From contig NZ_CP026095.1 of NCBI RefSeq assembly GCF_004006295.1, positions 3,334,001 to 3,398,000 of the forward strand: 64,000 nucleotides of DNA. The letters are read 5' to 3'. Made by a program: the position numbers and the translations under genes. The number at the start of each line of letters is the position of its first letter. Position 1 is the stretch's first letter. This DNA comes from Peribacillus asahii. GTDB lineage: Bacteria; Bacillota; Bacilli; Bacillales; DSM-1321. Shown here one piece after another: positions 35,601 to 44,480 of this stretch. The notes below the pieces were generated by a model. The model ran no database searches, was not told the DNA's origin, and worked only from the letters and a program-made list of their open reading frames with translations.

Positions 35601-36764
35601 TTACATTTTAACTTTCCCGTATTTGCCGCCTCCACCTACTTCAAAAGACAAATTCCCATTTCTAGCTAAATCAATATAATGAGCTAGCTTGTCGGGAACA
35701 ACCTCGACTAATTCCTCTATCGCTACTCGGTGTAAAATATTCATTTCTGTCCCAAACGCCTGAAGCAATCGCTCCAATGATTTTGGCCCGAGGCCTGGAA
35801 TAAAATCGAGTGGTACTTGATGAATATAAGGCGGGCGTGGTCGATGATGTTCAATTTTACTAGATAGCTCTTTAATTCTCGTTGAAACTCCCTTGATAAT
35901 CTGTTTGCTGTGACATATTGGACAAGATGTTTCTCCGGCATTCACCTTTTGATAGCATTCTCCACAAACCGTTTCATGATATTTGCCAAGCAGCGGATTC
36001 AAGCCATAATTCGCAACGATAGCTCGCCCCTCTACTTCTTGCAATGCTTTTTTCAATTCTAAAAAGCTCGCTTCTTCTAATCGAAGCTTTTGATATTCAC
36101 GAGCAATTTTTCCTAATGAATGCGCATCAGAATTTGTTAGAAATACGTATTTCTGCAACTCTTGTATATCCTGTACCATTGGTGTATCCGAGCTAAGACC
36201 CAGTTCAATCCCATCAATCTTTGCTGGGTCGAACACTTCACTTAAGCTTGTTTTGACTCCTTTTCCATAAAGGCTTTTAAAGGGAGTAAACACATGTGCT
36301 GGAATAAACAGTCCCCCTAATGAACGAACCTTATTTTGCAGAGTCACTCCATCACAATAGATACGCTGTGAGCTTAAATGAATGTTTTTCACATAACCAC
36401 TCATCCAACTTGAAAAAGCTTTCATCGTTTCAATACTCGGAAAGAAGCCAAGCACATGAATCGGTCCGTAACAATGTTCATCATAAATTTCAATTTCCAC
36501 TCCCGGAATAATTGTCATCTGTTGAAACCGCAGGCCTCCTCCTGGCAGTTCAAATAGTTCACCACTTTGAATAAGCTCTTCTATTTCTCCAATTACTTCT
36601 GGTGAATGGCAATCGATAATACCAATTAAATCTAGGCCTTTACGGTGACTAGCTACTTCAAGAATATGCTGAAGTGTTAATGATTTACTTCCGGTAATTT
36701 TAACGGCCTTGCCGCTCTTGGTCCTGCCGATATGAATATGTAAATCAGCATACAAGTCTTTCAT
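35601..36764 (-). CDS. Endonuclease Q family protein (YqxK-like)
   Basis: Probable DNA repair nuclease that nicks 5' of deaminated bases (uracil, hypoxanthine, xanthine). The activity is known for archaeal EndoQ and a Bacillus pumilus relative. The 387 residues contain a PHP phosphoesterase domain (ADLHIHIGRTKSGK at 5-18, IGIIDCHSPEV near 48, FLTNSDAHSLGKIAREY near 210), a zinc ribbon (CGECYQKVNAGETSCPIC near 275) and a helix-hairpin-helix (IPGLGPKSLERLLQAFG near 330). The ATG directly follows the nudF stop codon, so the two form one operon. Confidence 0.88.
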   Translation of the reverse strand: MKDLYADLHIHIGRTKSGKAVKITGSKSLTLQHILEVASHRKGLDLIGIIDCHSPEVIGEIEELIQSGELFELPGGGLRFQQMTIIPGVEIEIYDEHCYGPIHVLGFFPSIETMKAFSSWMSGYVKNIHLSSQRIYCDGVTLQNKVRSLGGLFIPAHVFTPFKSLYGKGVKTSLSEVFDPAKIDGIELGLSSDTPMVQDIQELQKYVFLTNSDAHSLGKIAREYQKLRLEEASFLELKKALQEVEGRAIVANYGLNPLLGKYHETVCGECYQKVNAGETSCPICHSKQIIKGVSTRIKELSSKIEHHRPRPPYIHQVPLDFIPGLGPKSLERLLQAFGTEMNILHRVAIEELVEVVPDKLAHYIDLARNGNLSFEVGGGGKYGKVKM

Positions 36765-37316
36765 CTATTTTTGTAACGCCTCCATTAGTTGCAAATACTG
36801 CACAGCATACGCTGTTTTTGCATCATAAATTTTTTCTTCCTCTATATATTGTTGCGCCTCCTCTAGTGTTAGCTCAATCACTTCAACAAATTCATCTTCA
36901 TCTAATGACGCAGCATCTTCTTTTTTCGATAACTGATGAGCGACATATACATGCACTAATTCATCGGCGAACCCTGGGGATGTATAAAAAGAAATGACAT
37001 GCTCCAGTCGCTCGCATACATAGCCTGTTTCTTCTTCTAATTCACGTTCTGCCGTCTTTAATGGCTCTTCCCCTGGTTCAAGCTTTCCTGCAGGAATTTC
37101 CACTAAGCTTCTTTCCATTGCTTTTCGATACTGTTCAACCATCACAATTTTCCCATCGTCTGTAATAGCAATGACCGCAACCGCACCTGGATGCTTAATA
37201 ATTTCTCGCTTACTTGTCTTTCCATTCGGTAATTCAACGTCATCTACCTGTAAGCTAATCACTTTTCCCGTAAATATTTTTTGTGACGACAATGTTTTTT
37301 CTTCAAATTTTTTCAA
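36765..37316 (-). CDS. nudF: ADP-ribose pyrophosphatase NudF
   Basis: Nudix hydrolase that splits ADP-ribose into AMP and ribose 5-phosphate. The 183 residues have the Nudix box GKLEPGEEPLKTAERELEEETG split over residues 88-110 and the family N-terminus KKFEEKTLSSQKIFTGKVISL. The start is set at TTG, 8 nt after AAAGGAAG, because it aligns with the B. subtilis start. A longer frame opens 30 nt upstream without a ribosome site. It abuts the EndoQ gene and is divergent from mciZ. Confidence 0.94.
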   Translation of the reverse strand: MKKFEEKTLSSQKIFTGKVISLQVDDVELPNGKTSKREIIKHPGAVAVIAITDDGKIVMVEQYRKAMERSLVEIPAGKLEPGEEPLKTAERELEEETGYVCERLEHVISFYTSPGFADELVHVYVAHQLSKKEDAASLDEDEFVEVIELTLEEAQQYIEEEKIYDAKTAYAVQYLQLMEALQK

Positions 37317-37390
37317 CTTGTCCACTTCCTTTGTTCTATTTAGCATGAAACTTCATATATTTTACCATAATAACAGTGGAGGTCGATTTG

Positions 37391-37549
37391 ATGAAAATAT
37401 ACGTGTTGGAAAAAGGTATTGTATTCTCGGGTAAAGCGTGGGAAATTAAACAAAAACTCCAAGAATCGCAACATCACTATCGATATGTGAACGAATGGAT
37501 TACTGATGTTCATCAACAAACTGTTGCTTCACAACGAAAAACTGTTTAA
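37391..37549 (+). CDS. mciZ: Mother-cell inhibitor of FtsZ, MciZ
   Basis: A 52-residue peptide. MciZ of B. subtilis (40 residues) binds FtsZ and blocks Z-ring assembly in the mother cell during sporulation. The shared pattern is KGIVFSGKAWEIKQKL at residues 8-23 and YVNEWI near 33-38. The position beside nudF is the same as in B. subtilis. The C-terminal tail of about 12 residues (VHQQTVASQRKTV) is longer than in B. subtilis. GGAGG lies 8 nt before the ATG. CATATATT at 37354-37361 fits a sigma-E -10 (seven of eight), but the -35 is poor. A terminator follows. Confidence 0.85.
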   Translation: MKIYVLEKGIVFSGKAWEIKQKLQESQHHYRYVNEWITDVHQQTVASQRKTV

Positions 37550-37555
37550 TCTATC

Positions 37556-37580
37556 GAGGCTAACAAATAGCCTCTTTTTC
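37556..37580 (+). terminator. Terminator of mciZ
   Basis: A perfect 7-bp stem (GAGGCTA/TAGCCTC) with a 5-nt loop and TTTTT. A second palindrome without T-run (TGAAATGAT/ATCATTTCA, 37581-37609) follows. Its role is unclear. Confidence 0.82.
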
Positions 37581-37667
37581 ATGAAATGATGAAAAAACAA
37601 ATCATTTCACGCTCCACTAAAAATTAAGGTAAAATGAGGAAGAAAATGAGAAATAGGAGTACATACA

Positions 37668-38576
37668 ATGAAAACAAGAAAACTAGGAAGCTCTATAATA
37701 AAGGTTTCAGAAATCGGATTAGGCTGTATGTCACTTGGAACCGATGAAAAAAAAGCGGCGGATATTATTCATGCTGCTTTAGAGGAAGGGATTACATATT
37801 TTGATACAGCTGATTTATATGATTACGGCATGAATGAAGCAATTGTCGGTCAAACTTTAAAAACCTGCCGAGATCAAGTCATCCTCGCAACGAAAGTCGG
37901 AAATCGTTGGAATGAAGCCCGAAATGGCTGGAGTTGGGATGCTTCAAGTGCTTACATCAAAACAGTCGTTAAAGATAGCTTAACACGTCTAAGAACGGAT
38001 TATATCGATTTGTATCAACTTCATGGAGGAACAATGGAAGACAATATAGACGAAGTAATTGATACATTTGAGGAATTAAAAAAAGCGGGTTATATTCGCG
38101 CTTACGGGATTTCTTCTATTCGACCAAATGTCATTAAACAATATGCAGCGAAATCTCATATAGATTCAGTTATGATGCAATATAGCTTGCTTGACCGTCG
38201 TCCTGAAGAATGGCTTCCCTTATTAAAAGAACAAAACATTAGCATCATCGCTCGCGGGCCTGTGGCAAAAGGATTATTAAGTGAACGCATATTAAGTAAA
38301 TTAAACGCGGACGGATATTTAGACTACAGCTATAATGAATTAAAAGAACTGCTTCCGTTATTAAAGGACAAGTTGTCTCCTCGAAAAATGAATGAAACAG
38401 CTCTGCAATATGTTCTCGCTGAACCGACTGTCGCTGCTGTAATTCCTGGAGCAAGCTCTGTCGCTCAATTGCGTGAAAATTGTCAAGCTGTTCGAAGTAA
38501 AACTCTATCTTCTGAAGAACTGCAAGTATTACGCCAGCTTACAAAAGCGAATGTGTATCATATCCATCGAGATTAA
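37668..38576 (+). CDS. yqkF: Aldo/keto reductase YqkF
   Basis: NADPH-dependent oxidoreductase of the aldo/keto reductase superfamily; the physiological substrate is unknown. The 302 residues contain the start KLGSSIIKVSEIGLGCM, catalytic Asp and Tyr in FDTADLYDYGMNE near 46-51, Lys in LATKVGNRW near 78 and His in YQLHGG near 116. The late PGASSVAQLREN contributes to NADP binding. AGGAG lies 9 nt before the ATG. It is convergent with yqkE and shares a terminator with it. Confidence 0.92.
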   Translation: MKTRKLGSSIIKVSEIGLGCMSLGTDEKKAADIIHAALEEGITYFDTADLYDYGMNEAIVGQTLKTCRDQVILATKVGNRWNEARNGWSWDASSAYIKTVVKDSLTRLRTDYIDLYQLHGGTMEDNIDEVIDTFEELKKAGYIRAYGISSIRPNVIKQYAAKSHIDSVMMQYSLLDRRPEEWLPLLKEQNISIIARGPVAKGLLSERILSKLNADGYLDYSYNELKELLPLLKDKLSPRKMNETALQYVLAEPTVAAVIPGASSVAQLRENCQAVRSKTLSSEELQVLRQLTKANVYHIHRD

Positions 38577-38590
38577 TCCTTTATCTGCGA

Positions 38591-38632
38591 AAAAGTCCCA
38601 TATATCCGTTTCATGACATATGGGACTTTTCT
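38591..38632. terminator. Bidirectional terminator between yqkF and yqkE
   Basis: AAAAGTCCCATAT/ATATGGGACTTTT, a perfect 13-bp stem with a 14-nt loop between the two convergent genes. Confidence 0.88.
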
Positions 38633-38887
38633 TTATTTATAATTTTTCCAATCTAAATTACTTTCCTCTAACAGCTCTTCAAACGATTTATTTTTCTCGC
38701 GTCGTTTCCGTTCTTCACGCTTTCTCGCTTCTTCTGCTTCTTTTTTTACCTGTGCAGCTTCTGTTAATTCTTTTTGTGTTTGGCGAAGCTTAGACATGAT
38801 ATCTCCATTAATGAGATCCCCTAATTTTAAGGAATCATCTTGAGTTTGTTTTTTTGACGTATGAGTACGCGATTGTTTTTTGCTCAT
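38633..38887 (-). CDS. yqkE: YqkE family protein (DUF3886)
   Basis: An 84-residue, very charged protein with a long predicted helix or coiled coil (residues 34-66, KLRQTQKELTEAAQVKKE onward to REERKRREKN) and the conserved end SFEELLEESNLDWKNYK. That end is typical of DUF3886. Function unknown. GGGAGGGG precedes the ATG. It is divergent from yqkD. Confidence 0.82.
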   Translation of the reverse strand: MSKKQSRTHTSKKQTQDDSLKLGDLINGDIMSKLRQTQKELTEAAQVKKEAEEARKREERKRREKNKSFEELLEESNLDWKNYK

Positions 38888-38991
38888 TAGTAAACCCCTC
38901 CCTTACGTTGCCACTATTATATCATGGGACACAACTTCTGTTTTGATTTCTTGCTTAGAATGATACAATAATAGCAAGAGGAGGGAATTTC

Positions 38992-39915
38992 ATGAAAAAA
39001 TGGTGGGTTATTATCGCAGGCATTCTAAGTTATGTAATAGGCATCGGAATGTATATGTCCAATCGCATTATGTTTATGAAGAAAAAAGAAGATGCCTTTA
39101 TACAAAATCGCGAAATTGAGGCGAAACGTTTTAGTGTAAAAGAGTTCGGAGCATTACCAAGAACAGAACTCCTCATTCCCTCTCCAGAAGGCTATTCGTT
39201 AAAATGTGTATTAATCGAACCCCATAATACAAAAAAATGGATCATTATTTGTCACGGTGTTACCGAAAATAAAATCAATTCTTTTAAATATGCCGATATG
39301 TTTATGAAACTTGGATTTAATGCCGTTATCTACGATCATCGCCGTCATGGTGAATCCGGCGGTAAAACGAGCAGTTACGGTCATTATGAGAAATTTGATT
39401 TACAAGCCGTTATAGCTGAGGTAAAGAAACGCAAAGGAAACGACATTATGCTTGGTATTCACGGTGAATCGATGGGAGCCGTAACGACACTTTTATACGC
39501 TGGGATGCTTGAAGATACGGCTGATTTTTATATCGTTGATTGTCCCTTCTCAAACTTCGAGGAACAAATTAAACATCAAATGAGCCAGGAAGTTCCTGTA
39601 CCGTCATGGGCTGTTTTCCCAATCGGTCGCGCTTTCATTAAACTTCGCGATGGCTACTGGACAAGTGAGGTCTCTCCAATTGACTATGTAAACAATATTC
39701 AAAAACCCATTTTATTTATCCATAGTGAACCCGACCGTTTCATTCCTGCCTCCATGACACAAGCCTTATACGAGCAAAAAAGAGGGCCAAAACAGATTTA
39801 CTTAGCGAAAAAAGGGGCTCATGCCCAGTCCTATAACGAAAATCCTGAAGAATATGAAACACAAATTAAACTATTTTTAGAAACATATGTTTATGATAAA
39901 GAAGAAGGTGCTTAA
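38992..39915 (+). CDS. yqkD: Alpha/beta hydrolase YqkD
   Basis: Serine hydrolase of unknown substrate, anchored or secreted through an N-terminal hydrophobic segment (about 4-21, WWVIIAGILSYVIGIGMYM). The 307 residues show the nucleophile elbow GIHGESMGAVT near 158, a first-strand WIIICHGVTENK near 82, the acid in SEPDRFIP near 245 and His in KKGAHAQSYNENP near 275. AGGAGGG precedes the ATG. The next gene begins 2 nt after its stop, so they are cotranscribed. Confidence 0.9.
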   Translation: MKKWWVIIAGILSYVIGIGMYMSNRIMFMKKKEDAFIQNREIEAKRFSVKEFGALPRTELLIPSPEGYSLKCVLIEPHNTKKWIIICHGVTENKINSFKYADMFMKLGFNAVIYDHRRHGESGGKTSSYGHYEKFDLQAVIAEVKKRKGNDIMLGIHGESMGAVTTLLYAGMLEDTADFYIVDCPFSNFEEQIKHQMSQEVPVPSWAVFPIGRAFIKLRDGYWTSEVSPIDYVNNIQKPILFIHSEPDRFIPASMTQALYEQKRGPKQIYLAKKGAHAQSYNENPEEYETQIKLFLETYVYDKEEGA

Positions 39916-39917
39916 TT

Positions 39918-40217
39918 ATGCCGACCTGTCAGCATTGTTATGCTAAATGGAGTTGGAGAGAAACATTTTGCAAAATGTTTACGTTTAAAAATAAGCTCAA
40001 ATGCTCCTCCTGCAAAACATTTCAATATATATCAAAAAAGTCAAGAAACCAAATAAGCCTATTGTCAGTCATGCCTTGCTTAAGCTCCGTGCCATTAGTA
40101 TCATTCAACTTGCCTATTAAAGTCATTGTATCTTTACAATTCATAACAATTGTTTTAGCACTGATTTGGATGCCCTTTCTATATAAGCTAAACAATAAGG
40201 ATGAACCAATGTGGTAG
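39918..40217 (+). CDS. CXXC-20-CXXC zinc-ribbon membrane protein
   Basis: A 99-residue protein with two CxxC pairs at its start (CQHC at 4-7 and CSSC near 29-32) about 20 residues apart, the signature of a small Bacillus family (TIGR04104-like). Conserved WSWRETF lies between them. Two hydrophobic segments follow (about 47-65 and 67-91). It probably binds zinc at the membrane surface. Function is unknown. AAGGTG lies before the ATG, 2 nt after the yqkD stop codon. Confidence 0.8.
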   Translation: MPTCQHCYAKWSWRETFCKMFTFKNKLKCSSCKTFQYISKKSRNQISLLSVMPCLSSVPLVSFNLPIKVIVSLQFITIVLALIWMPFLYKLNNKDEPMW

Positions 40218-40241
40218 TGGTATGTTGCTGAACATACACCA

Positions 40242-40281
40242 GGCTGTCTTAAGAGTTAATCAACTTCAAGACAGCCTTATT
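40242..40281. terminator. Terminator between the yqkD operon and yqkB
   Basis: A perfect 9-bp stem (GGCTGTCTT/AAGACAGCC) with a 17-nt loop between convergent genes. A small TATGTT/AACATA palindrome (40221-40236) precedes it. Confidence 0.75.
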
Positions 40282-40289
40282 CGTGTAAA

Positions 40290-40610
40290 CTATTTCCGAT
40301 AAAAACTAAGCCGCGGGTTTAAAATTTCATTCGGACTTTTAAGCATAAAACAATTCGCTGATTCTACAAAATCAATTTTCATCATTTCATCTAAATAAAT
40401 CATTTTCGACTTCTCTACATAGATAGTTGGACCATTCGTATCAATCTTCTCGAAATCTGCATCCAGCTCCTGAACGAGCCAAAGCGCGGTTACTCCATTA
40501 ACTGCGCAGCCGCAATCATCTGTATCGTATTTTAATAGCAGATACCCACTATCTCCATTCATCTTCTCCGTTACTTTCGTTAAAGCTTTCTCTGTCCATT
40601 CAATATACAT
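40290..40610 (-). CDS. yqkB: HesB-like protein YqkB
   Basis: A 106-residue member of the iron-sulfur cluster biosynthesis (HesB/IscA-like) fold. The sequence has a DDCGCAVNG motif near residue 31 and a single late Cys (ESANCFML near 88), so the usual A-type carrier Cys triad (C-x60+-CGC) is not conserved and a cluster carrier role is not certain. GGAGGGG precedes the ATG. It lies between two convergent or divergent units and appears to be monocistronic, as in B. subtilis. Confidence 0.85.
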   Translation of the reverse strand: MYIEWTEKALTKVTEKMNGDSGYLLLKYDTDDCGCAVNGVTALWLVQELDADFEKIDTNGPTIYVEKSKMIYLDEMMKIDFVESANCFMLKSPNEILNPRLSFYRK

Positions 40611-40675
40611 ATAAGCCCCTCCTTAACTTATTCATTATACATAATCCATCGTTTTCTGTTGAATCATTCCCCTAC

Positions 40676-40705
40676 TGAATATTTTTTACTTTTCCGCTTA
40701 AGCTA
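40676..40705 (+). promoter_or_regulatory. Candidate sigma-G promoter of the ger operon
   Basis: TGAATA (perfect -35), a 17-nt spacer and TAAGCTA (four of seven to CATACTA), 25 nt before the GerB-type start codon. Confidence 0.4.
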
Positions 40706-40730
40706 TAAAAAAATAGCCGGAGTCTTTATT

Positions 40731-41828
40731 ATGAAAAAAATTGATTCGACGCAGATGTTTTTTGTACTCTCCCTATCCATCGGTCTCTTTAATCATGTGA
40801 TGATTATACCTATTCTTTTTGATACAGCTGGTCGAGATGCTTGGTTTTGGACGTTAGTTACATGCGGAATTGCTTGTTTCTTTGTTGTTCTTTTATTATT
40901 TATTTTACGACGAAAGCAACAGGAACCCCTCCATATATGGCTTGAAAATAGAATAGGAAAACGATTCGCTAAAGTAACGATTTGGCTGATCATTCTTTAT
41001 CTACTATCAATTATACTCGTCACCATTAAAGATACGGTAGATTGGGTTATATCGAGCTTTCTTTTTGAAACGCCATTACTTGCAATCGTCCTTCCCTTTG
41101 CTATTGTTTGTTTTTTTCTTGCACAGGCAGGGCTTCGTGCTATATCGATTAATTCAGCTCTACTGCTACCTATTGTCGTTGTATTAGGCATCCTCGTTTC
41201 TACTGGGAATATGCCAAAGAAAAATTTTCATTTTTTATTTCCATTGTTTGAACAAGGCTATTTTCATGGAGCAAAAGCGATTATTTATGCCTCCAATGGC
41301 TTTTTAGAGCTTCTTTTTCTTGTTATTTTGCAACATCACTTTACAGATGCCAAACGATTTAAAGCGAAAACACTCGTCTCTTTAACGATTATGTTAATCA
41401 TCCTTATGGTTGGGCCGATTACTGGCGCACTTGCTGAATTTGGTCCTATTTTATCTAGCGAATTACGCCATCCTTCTTATGAACAATGGCGCTTATTAAA
41501 AATTGGCAAATACATTTCACATACAGATTTTTTCTCTATTTATCAATGGCTGGCAGGTGCCTTTATTCGCGTTGTTTTACCTATGTTTATGATTGTCGAT
41601 TTATTAAATCTTCAAAAACCAGCTGTCAAAAAAATCATTCTTATGTTTCTTTCTTTATTAGTCGTAATCATGCCGCTTATCCCATGGAGCAATATTACGT
41701 TTTACACCTTTATGAAAAACTATTATTTTACAAATACCGCTTATTTTCTACACGCACTCGGACTTCTGTTTTTTATTTGTGCCCTATTGAAACCAAGAAG
41801 AAAGGTGAAGAAAAATGAAGCTGTTTAA
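40731..41828 (+). CDS. Spore germination receptor, B subunit (GerAB family)
   Basis: Inner spore membrane protein of the amino acid permease superfamily that binds or senses germinant. The 365 residues form about ten hydrophobic segments, starting with QMFFVLSLSIGLFNHVMIIP and including the GerAB pattern WLAGAFIRVVLPMF near 285. The ATG follows CGGAGTC. A frame opening 72 nt upstream runs through the promoter and is rejected. First gene of a B-A-C ordered operon, overlapping the A gene by 14 nt. Germinant specificity cannot be read from sequence. Confidence 0.9.
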   Translation: MKKIDSTQMFFVLSLSIGLFNHVMIIPILFDTAGRDAWFWTLVTCGIACFFVVLLLFILRRKQQEPLHIWLENRIGKRFAKVTIWLIILYLLSIILVTIKDTVDWVISSFLFETPLLAIVLPFAIVCFFLAQAGLRAISINSALLLPIVVVLGILVSTGNMPKKNFHFLFPLFEQGYFHGAKAIIYASNGFLELLFLVILQHHFTDAKRFKAKTLVSLTIMLIILMVGPITGALAEFGPILSSELRHPSYEQWRLLKIGKYISHTDFFSIYQWLAGAFIRVVLPMFMIVDLLNLQKPAVKKIILMFLSLLVVIMPLIPWSNITFYTFMKNYYFTNTAYFLHALGLLFFICALLKPRRKVKKNEAV

Positions 41829-43293
41829 AAACGAAACTAAAAAATATACAGATGATACCTTTCGTAATCAATTTTCCAATAGCCCTGATGTTCATTTTAA
41901 AACAATTTTTTCAAGTACGACCAATCGTCCAGTCAAAATGCTCGTTTTTTTTGCTCCTAGTCTCGTCAATATGGCAGAATTGAATGACCATATTTTAGAA
42001 GATCTCGAAAAAATTATTTATATTGAAGAAGATAAAAATAAACAACGAGATGACTCCTTTACAAATACCTTAATGGATTTTCGTTCAATACCCTTTGATG
42101 GTAACTCCGAATCTTTATACCAATTCATTTTTGGTGGAGAAGTACTTATTTTTATTGAAGAAAAACAACAACTATATTCAATTGCCGTCCCCGAAGTCCC
42201 AAATCGTCAGCCAGAAGAATCTGCTTTTGAAGTGTCTATTCGTGGACCACGCGATGGCTTTATTGAAGATGTATCCGTCAATGTCGCCTTAATCAGAAAA
42301 AGATTACGAACTTCCACCCTCACAGTAAAAGAATTCATTGTTGGTAAACGTAGTCAAACAAAAGTTGTCCTGTTATATATGGATGATATTATTGAACCTT
42401 CTTTAGTGACCACCGTTACAGCAAAAATAAATGAGCTAAATATTGATATTCTAACAAGTAGTCAACAACTACAAGAGTTAATCTCAGAACATACACTCAA
42501 CCTTTTTCCGCTGACAGATTATACAAGTCGTCCTGATTATTGTGTCGAGTGTTTAAATCAAGGGCGATTCATACTAATTATTGATGGGCAGCCAACAGTT
42601 ATCGTCGCTCCCACGACATTACTTCTACAAGTAAAAACAGCGGAAGACTCTAACCTTCCTTTTTTTTACGTTTCATTTGAGCGAATTTTGCGTATTGGAG
42701 GTTTTTTTCTCTCAATATTAATACCTGGATTTTGGGTCGCGCTTTCTACCGTTAATATCGAACAAATCCCGTTTACCTTACTTGCCACAATCAGTGTCTC
42801 ACGTCTTGGTTTACCGCTGTCTGCAACTATGGAAATGTTTCTTATGCTTGCATTATTTGAACTTTTTCGCGAATCAGGCGTCCGTCTTCCAAAAGCTGTT
42901 GGACAAACGGTTGCTGTTGTTGGAGGATTAATTGTAGGAGATGCAGCCATTCGTGCAGGCTTAACATCCCCAACAATGCTTGTAGTCGCAGCCATCACTT
43001 CTGTTGCTTCATTTACACTTGTTAACCAAGCTTTAACAGGTGCTGTCACAGTACTTCGATTTGCGATTCTGTTTCTTAGCTCTATTCTTGGCATATATGG
43101 CTTAATTATCGGTTTTATTATAACAACCGCTCTCCTATCAAGCTTAGAATCATTTGGCATTCCATACATGAATGATTTCTCACCTGCTACTCTACACAAA
43201 ATGGTTGTTTCCTTCTTAAAAAAGCCGTGGAAATGGGCGAGCAAAAGGAACGAATCAACAATCGATCAAACAAGAAAAGGGGGGCAAACATGA
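41815..43293 (+). CDS. Spore germination receptor, A subunit (GerAA family)
   Basis: A 492-residue receptor subunit with a large hydrophilic N-terminal region and about five spans from residue 285 on. Family segments are visible: VPEVPNRQPEESAFEVSIRG near 124, RGPRDGFIEDVSVNVALIRKRLR near 142 and FFRSESGVRLP-type motif (LFRESGVRLPKAVGQTVAVVGGL split near 345-367). It is paralogous to spoVAF in this window. Translation is coupled by overlap with both neighbours (14 nt with the B gene, ATGA with the C gene). Confidence 0.92.
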   Translation: MKLFKNETKKYTDDTFRNQFSNSPDVHFKTIFSSTTNRPVKMLVFFAPSLVNMAELNDHILEDLEKIIYIEEDKNKQRDDSFTNTLMDFRSIPFDGNSESLYQFIFGGEVLIFIEEKQQLYSIAVPEVPNRQPEESAFEVSIRGPRDGFIEDVSVNVALIRKRLRTSTLTVKEFIVGKRSQTKVVLLYMDDIIEPSLVTTVTAKINELNIDILTSSQQLQELISEHTLNLFPLTDYTSRPDYCVECLNQGRFILIIDGQPTVIVAPTTLLLQVKTAEDSNLPFFYVSFERILRIGGFFLSILIPGFWVALSTVNIEQIPFTLLATISVSRLGLPLSATMEMFLMLALFELFRESGVRLPKAVGQTVAVVGGLIVGDAAIRAGLTSPTMLVVAAITSVASFTLVNQALTGAVTVLRFAILFLSSILGIYGLIIGFIITTALLSSLESFGIPYMNDFSPATLHKMVVSFLKKPWKWASKRNESTIDQTRKGGQT

Positions 43294-44462
43294 AAAGGAT
43301 TATAAAAAAAGGCTTGGTACTCATGATTTGTCTGCTATTCTTATCTGGTTGCTGGGATCAAAAAAACATACAGGACATACACTATGTCACAACTTTCGGG
43401 GTTGATTATAAAGACGGAAAGTATATTGTATATGTCCAACTAATTGATTTCGCTGGAGTAGCCAAACAAGAAGTAAAGCCAACTACTCCTTCAAGATCCT
43501 ATATAGGTCATAATAGTGGAAAAACGATTACAGAAGCGATTAATAACTTATACAAAACAGCACAGCAACGTTTATTTCTTGGACACGTTCATACGTTTAT
43601 CCTGACAGAAAATGCCTTAAAGCAAGATATTAATGACATTATTGACGCTGCTTTTCGTAATAACTTTATCCGTTATTCAAGCAATTTTTTTGTTACGAAA
43701 AAGCCACTAGATGAGCTCCTTAAGATTACTGGCTTTTTCAATTTATCTCCTATGTATTCTGAGCTTCATTTTCCTGATGAAGTATATAGAAACCGCTCTT
43801 TCATCAGGCCCATTACGATTCAAGAATTTATTGCCGAATATCGAGAAGCAGCAGTAACAGCCATAGTCCCGTCCATTGCATGGAATGCAAAAGATTGGAA
43901 GGATAATAGTAAGAAGAAACTAAAAACATTCACCATTGATGGTGCCTATACCTTATTCTACAATAAATCCAAACCATGGTATTCAGAAGAAGAATTGGCA
44001 GGTGTTCGCTGGATGACAAAAGATACAACGAGAACGCCTGTTGACATCCAAACAAAAGATGGATTTGCCTATTTTTCCATGGCACATCCAAAGACGAAGA
44101 TTAAACCAATCATAGAAGGAAATCAAGCAAAGTTTATCATTCATTGTTCTGTATCAGGACGTATTCTAGGACTTACATCTCATAAGAGTATAAAGGCTCT
44201 AGAGAAATCACTAAAATCTTCAATCGCCCAAGACATCCGAAAAACATTTGAAGCAGGCTTAAGAAACAACGCTGACCCGCTTAATTTAGGTGGAACGCTC
44301 TATCGAAAAGAGCTCAGATTTTGGCAAGCTCATCACTTTAATGAGCCAAATGATTATTTACACAGAGATGCCCTTCAAGCCATTCATATAGATGTTAAGC
44401 TTGCCAACACAGGCATATTAAAAGCAAAACCATTTAAAGATAAAGAGATTCTCGGAAAATAA
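43290..44462 (+). CDS. Spore germination receptor lipoprotein, C subunit (Ger(x)C)
   Basis: A 390-residue lipoprotein: lipobox LSGC with Cys at residue 21, followed by the family start WDQKNIQDIHYVTTFGVDY. The Ger(x)C domain pattern continues with LFLGHVHTFILTENAL near 105 and the C-terminal domain near 270-375 (FIIHCSVSGRIL). AAAAGGGGGG lies before the ATG, which overlaps the A gene stop as ATGA. It completes a B-A-C receptor operon, closed by a strong terminator. Confidence 0.92.
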   Translation: MKRIIKKGLVLMICLLFLSGCWDQKNIQDIHYVTTFGVDYKDGKYIVYVQLIDFAGVAKQEVKPTTPSRSYIGHNSGKTITEAINNLYKTAQQRLFLGHVHTFILTENALKQDINDIIDAAFRNNFIRYSSNFFVTKKPLDELLKITGFFNLSPMYSELHFPDEVYRNRSFIRPITIQEFIAEYREAAVTAIVPSIAWNAKDWKDNSKKKLKTFTIDGAYTLFYNKSKPWYSEEELAGVRWMTKDTTRTPVDIQTKDGFAYFSMAHPKTKIKPIIEGNQAKFIIHCSVSGRILGLTSHKSIKALEKSLKSSIAQDIRKTFEAGLRNNADPLNLGGTLYRKELRFWQAHHFNEPNDYLHRDALQAIHIDVKLANTGILKAKPFKDKEILGK

Positions 44463-44480
44463 TTATACTTCTGCAAATAG

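Noticed and set aside
37581..37609. Second hairpin after mciZ as a terminator
   Set aside because: The stem TGAAATGAT/ATCATTTCA has no T-run and follows an already complete terminator.
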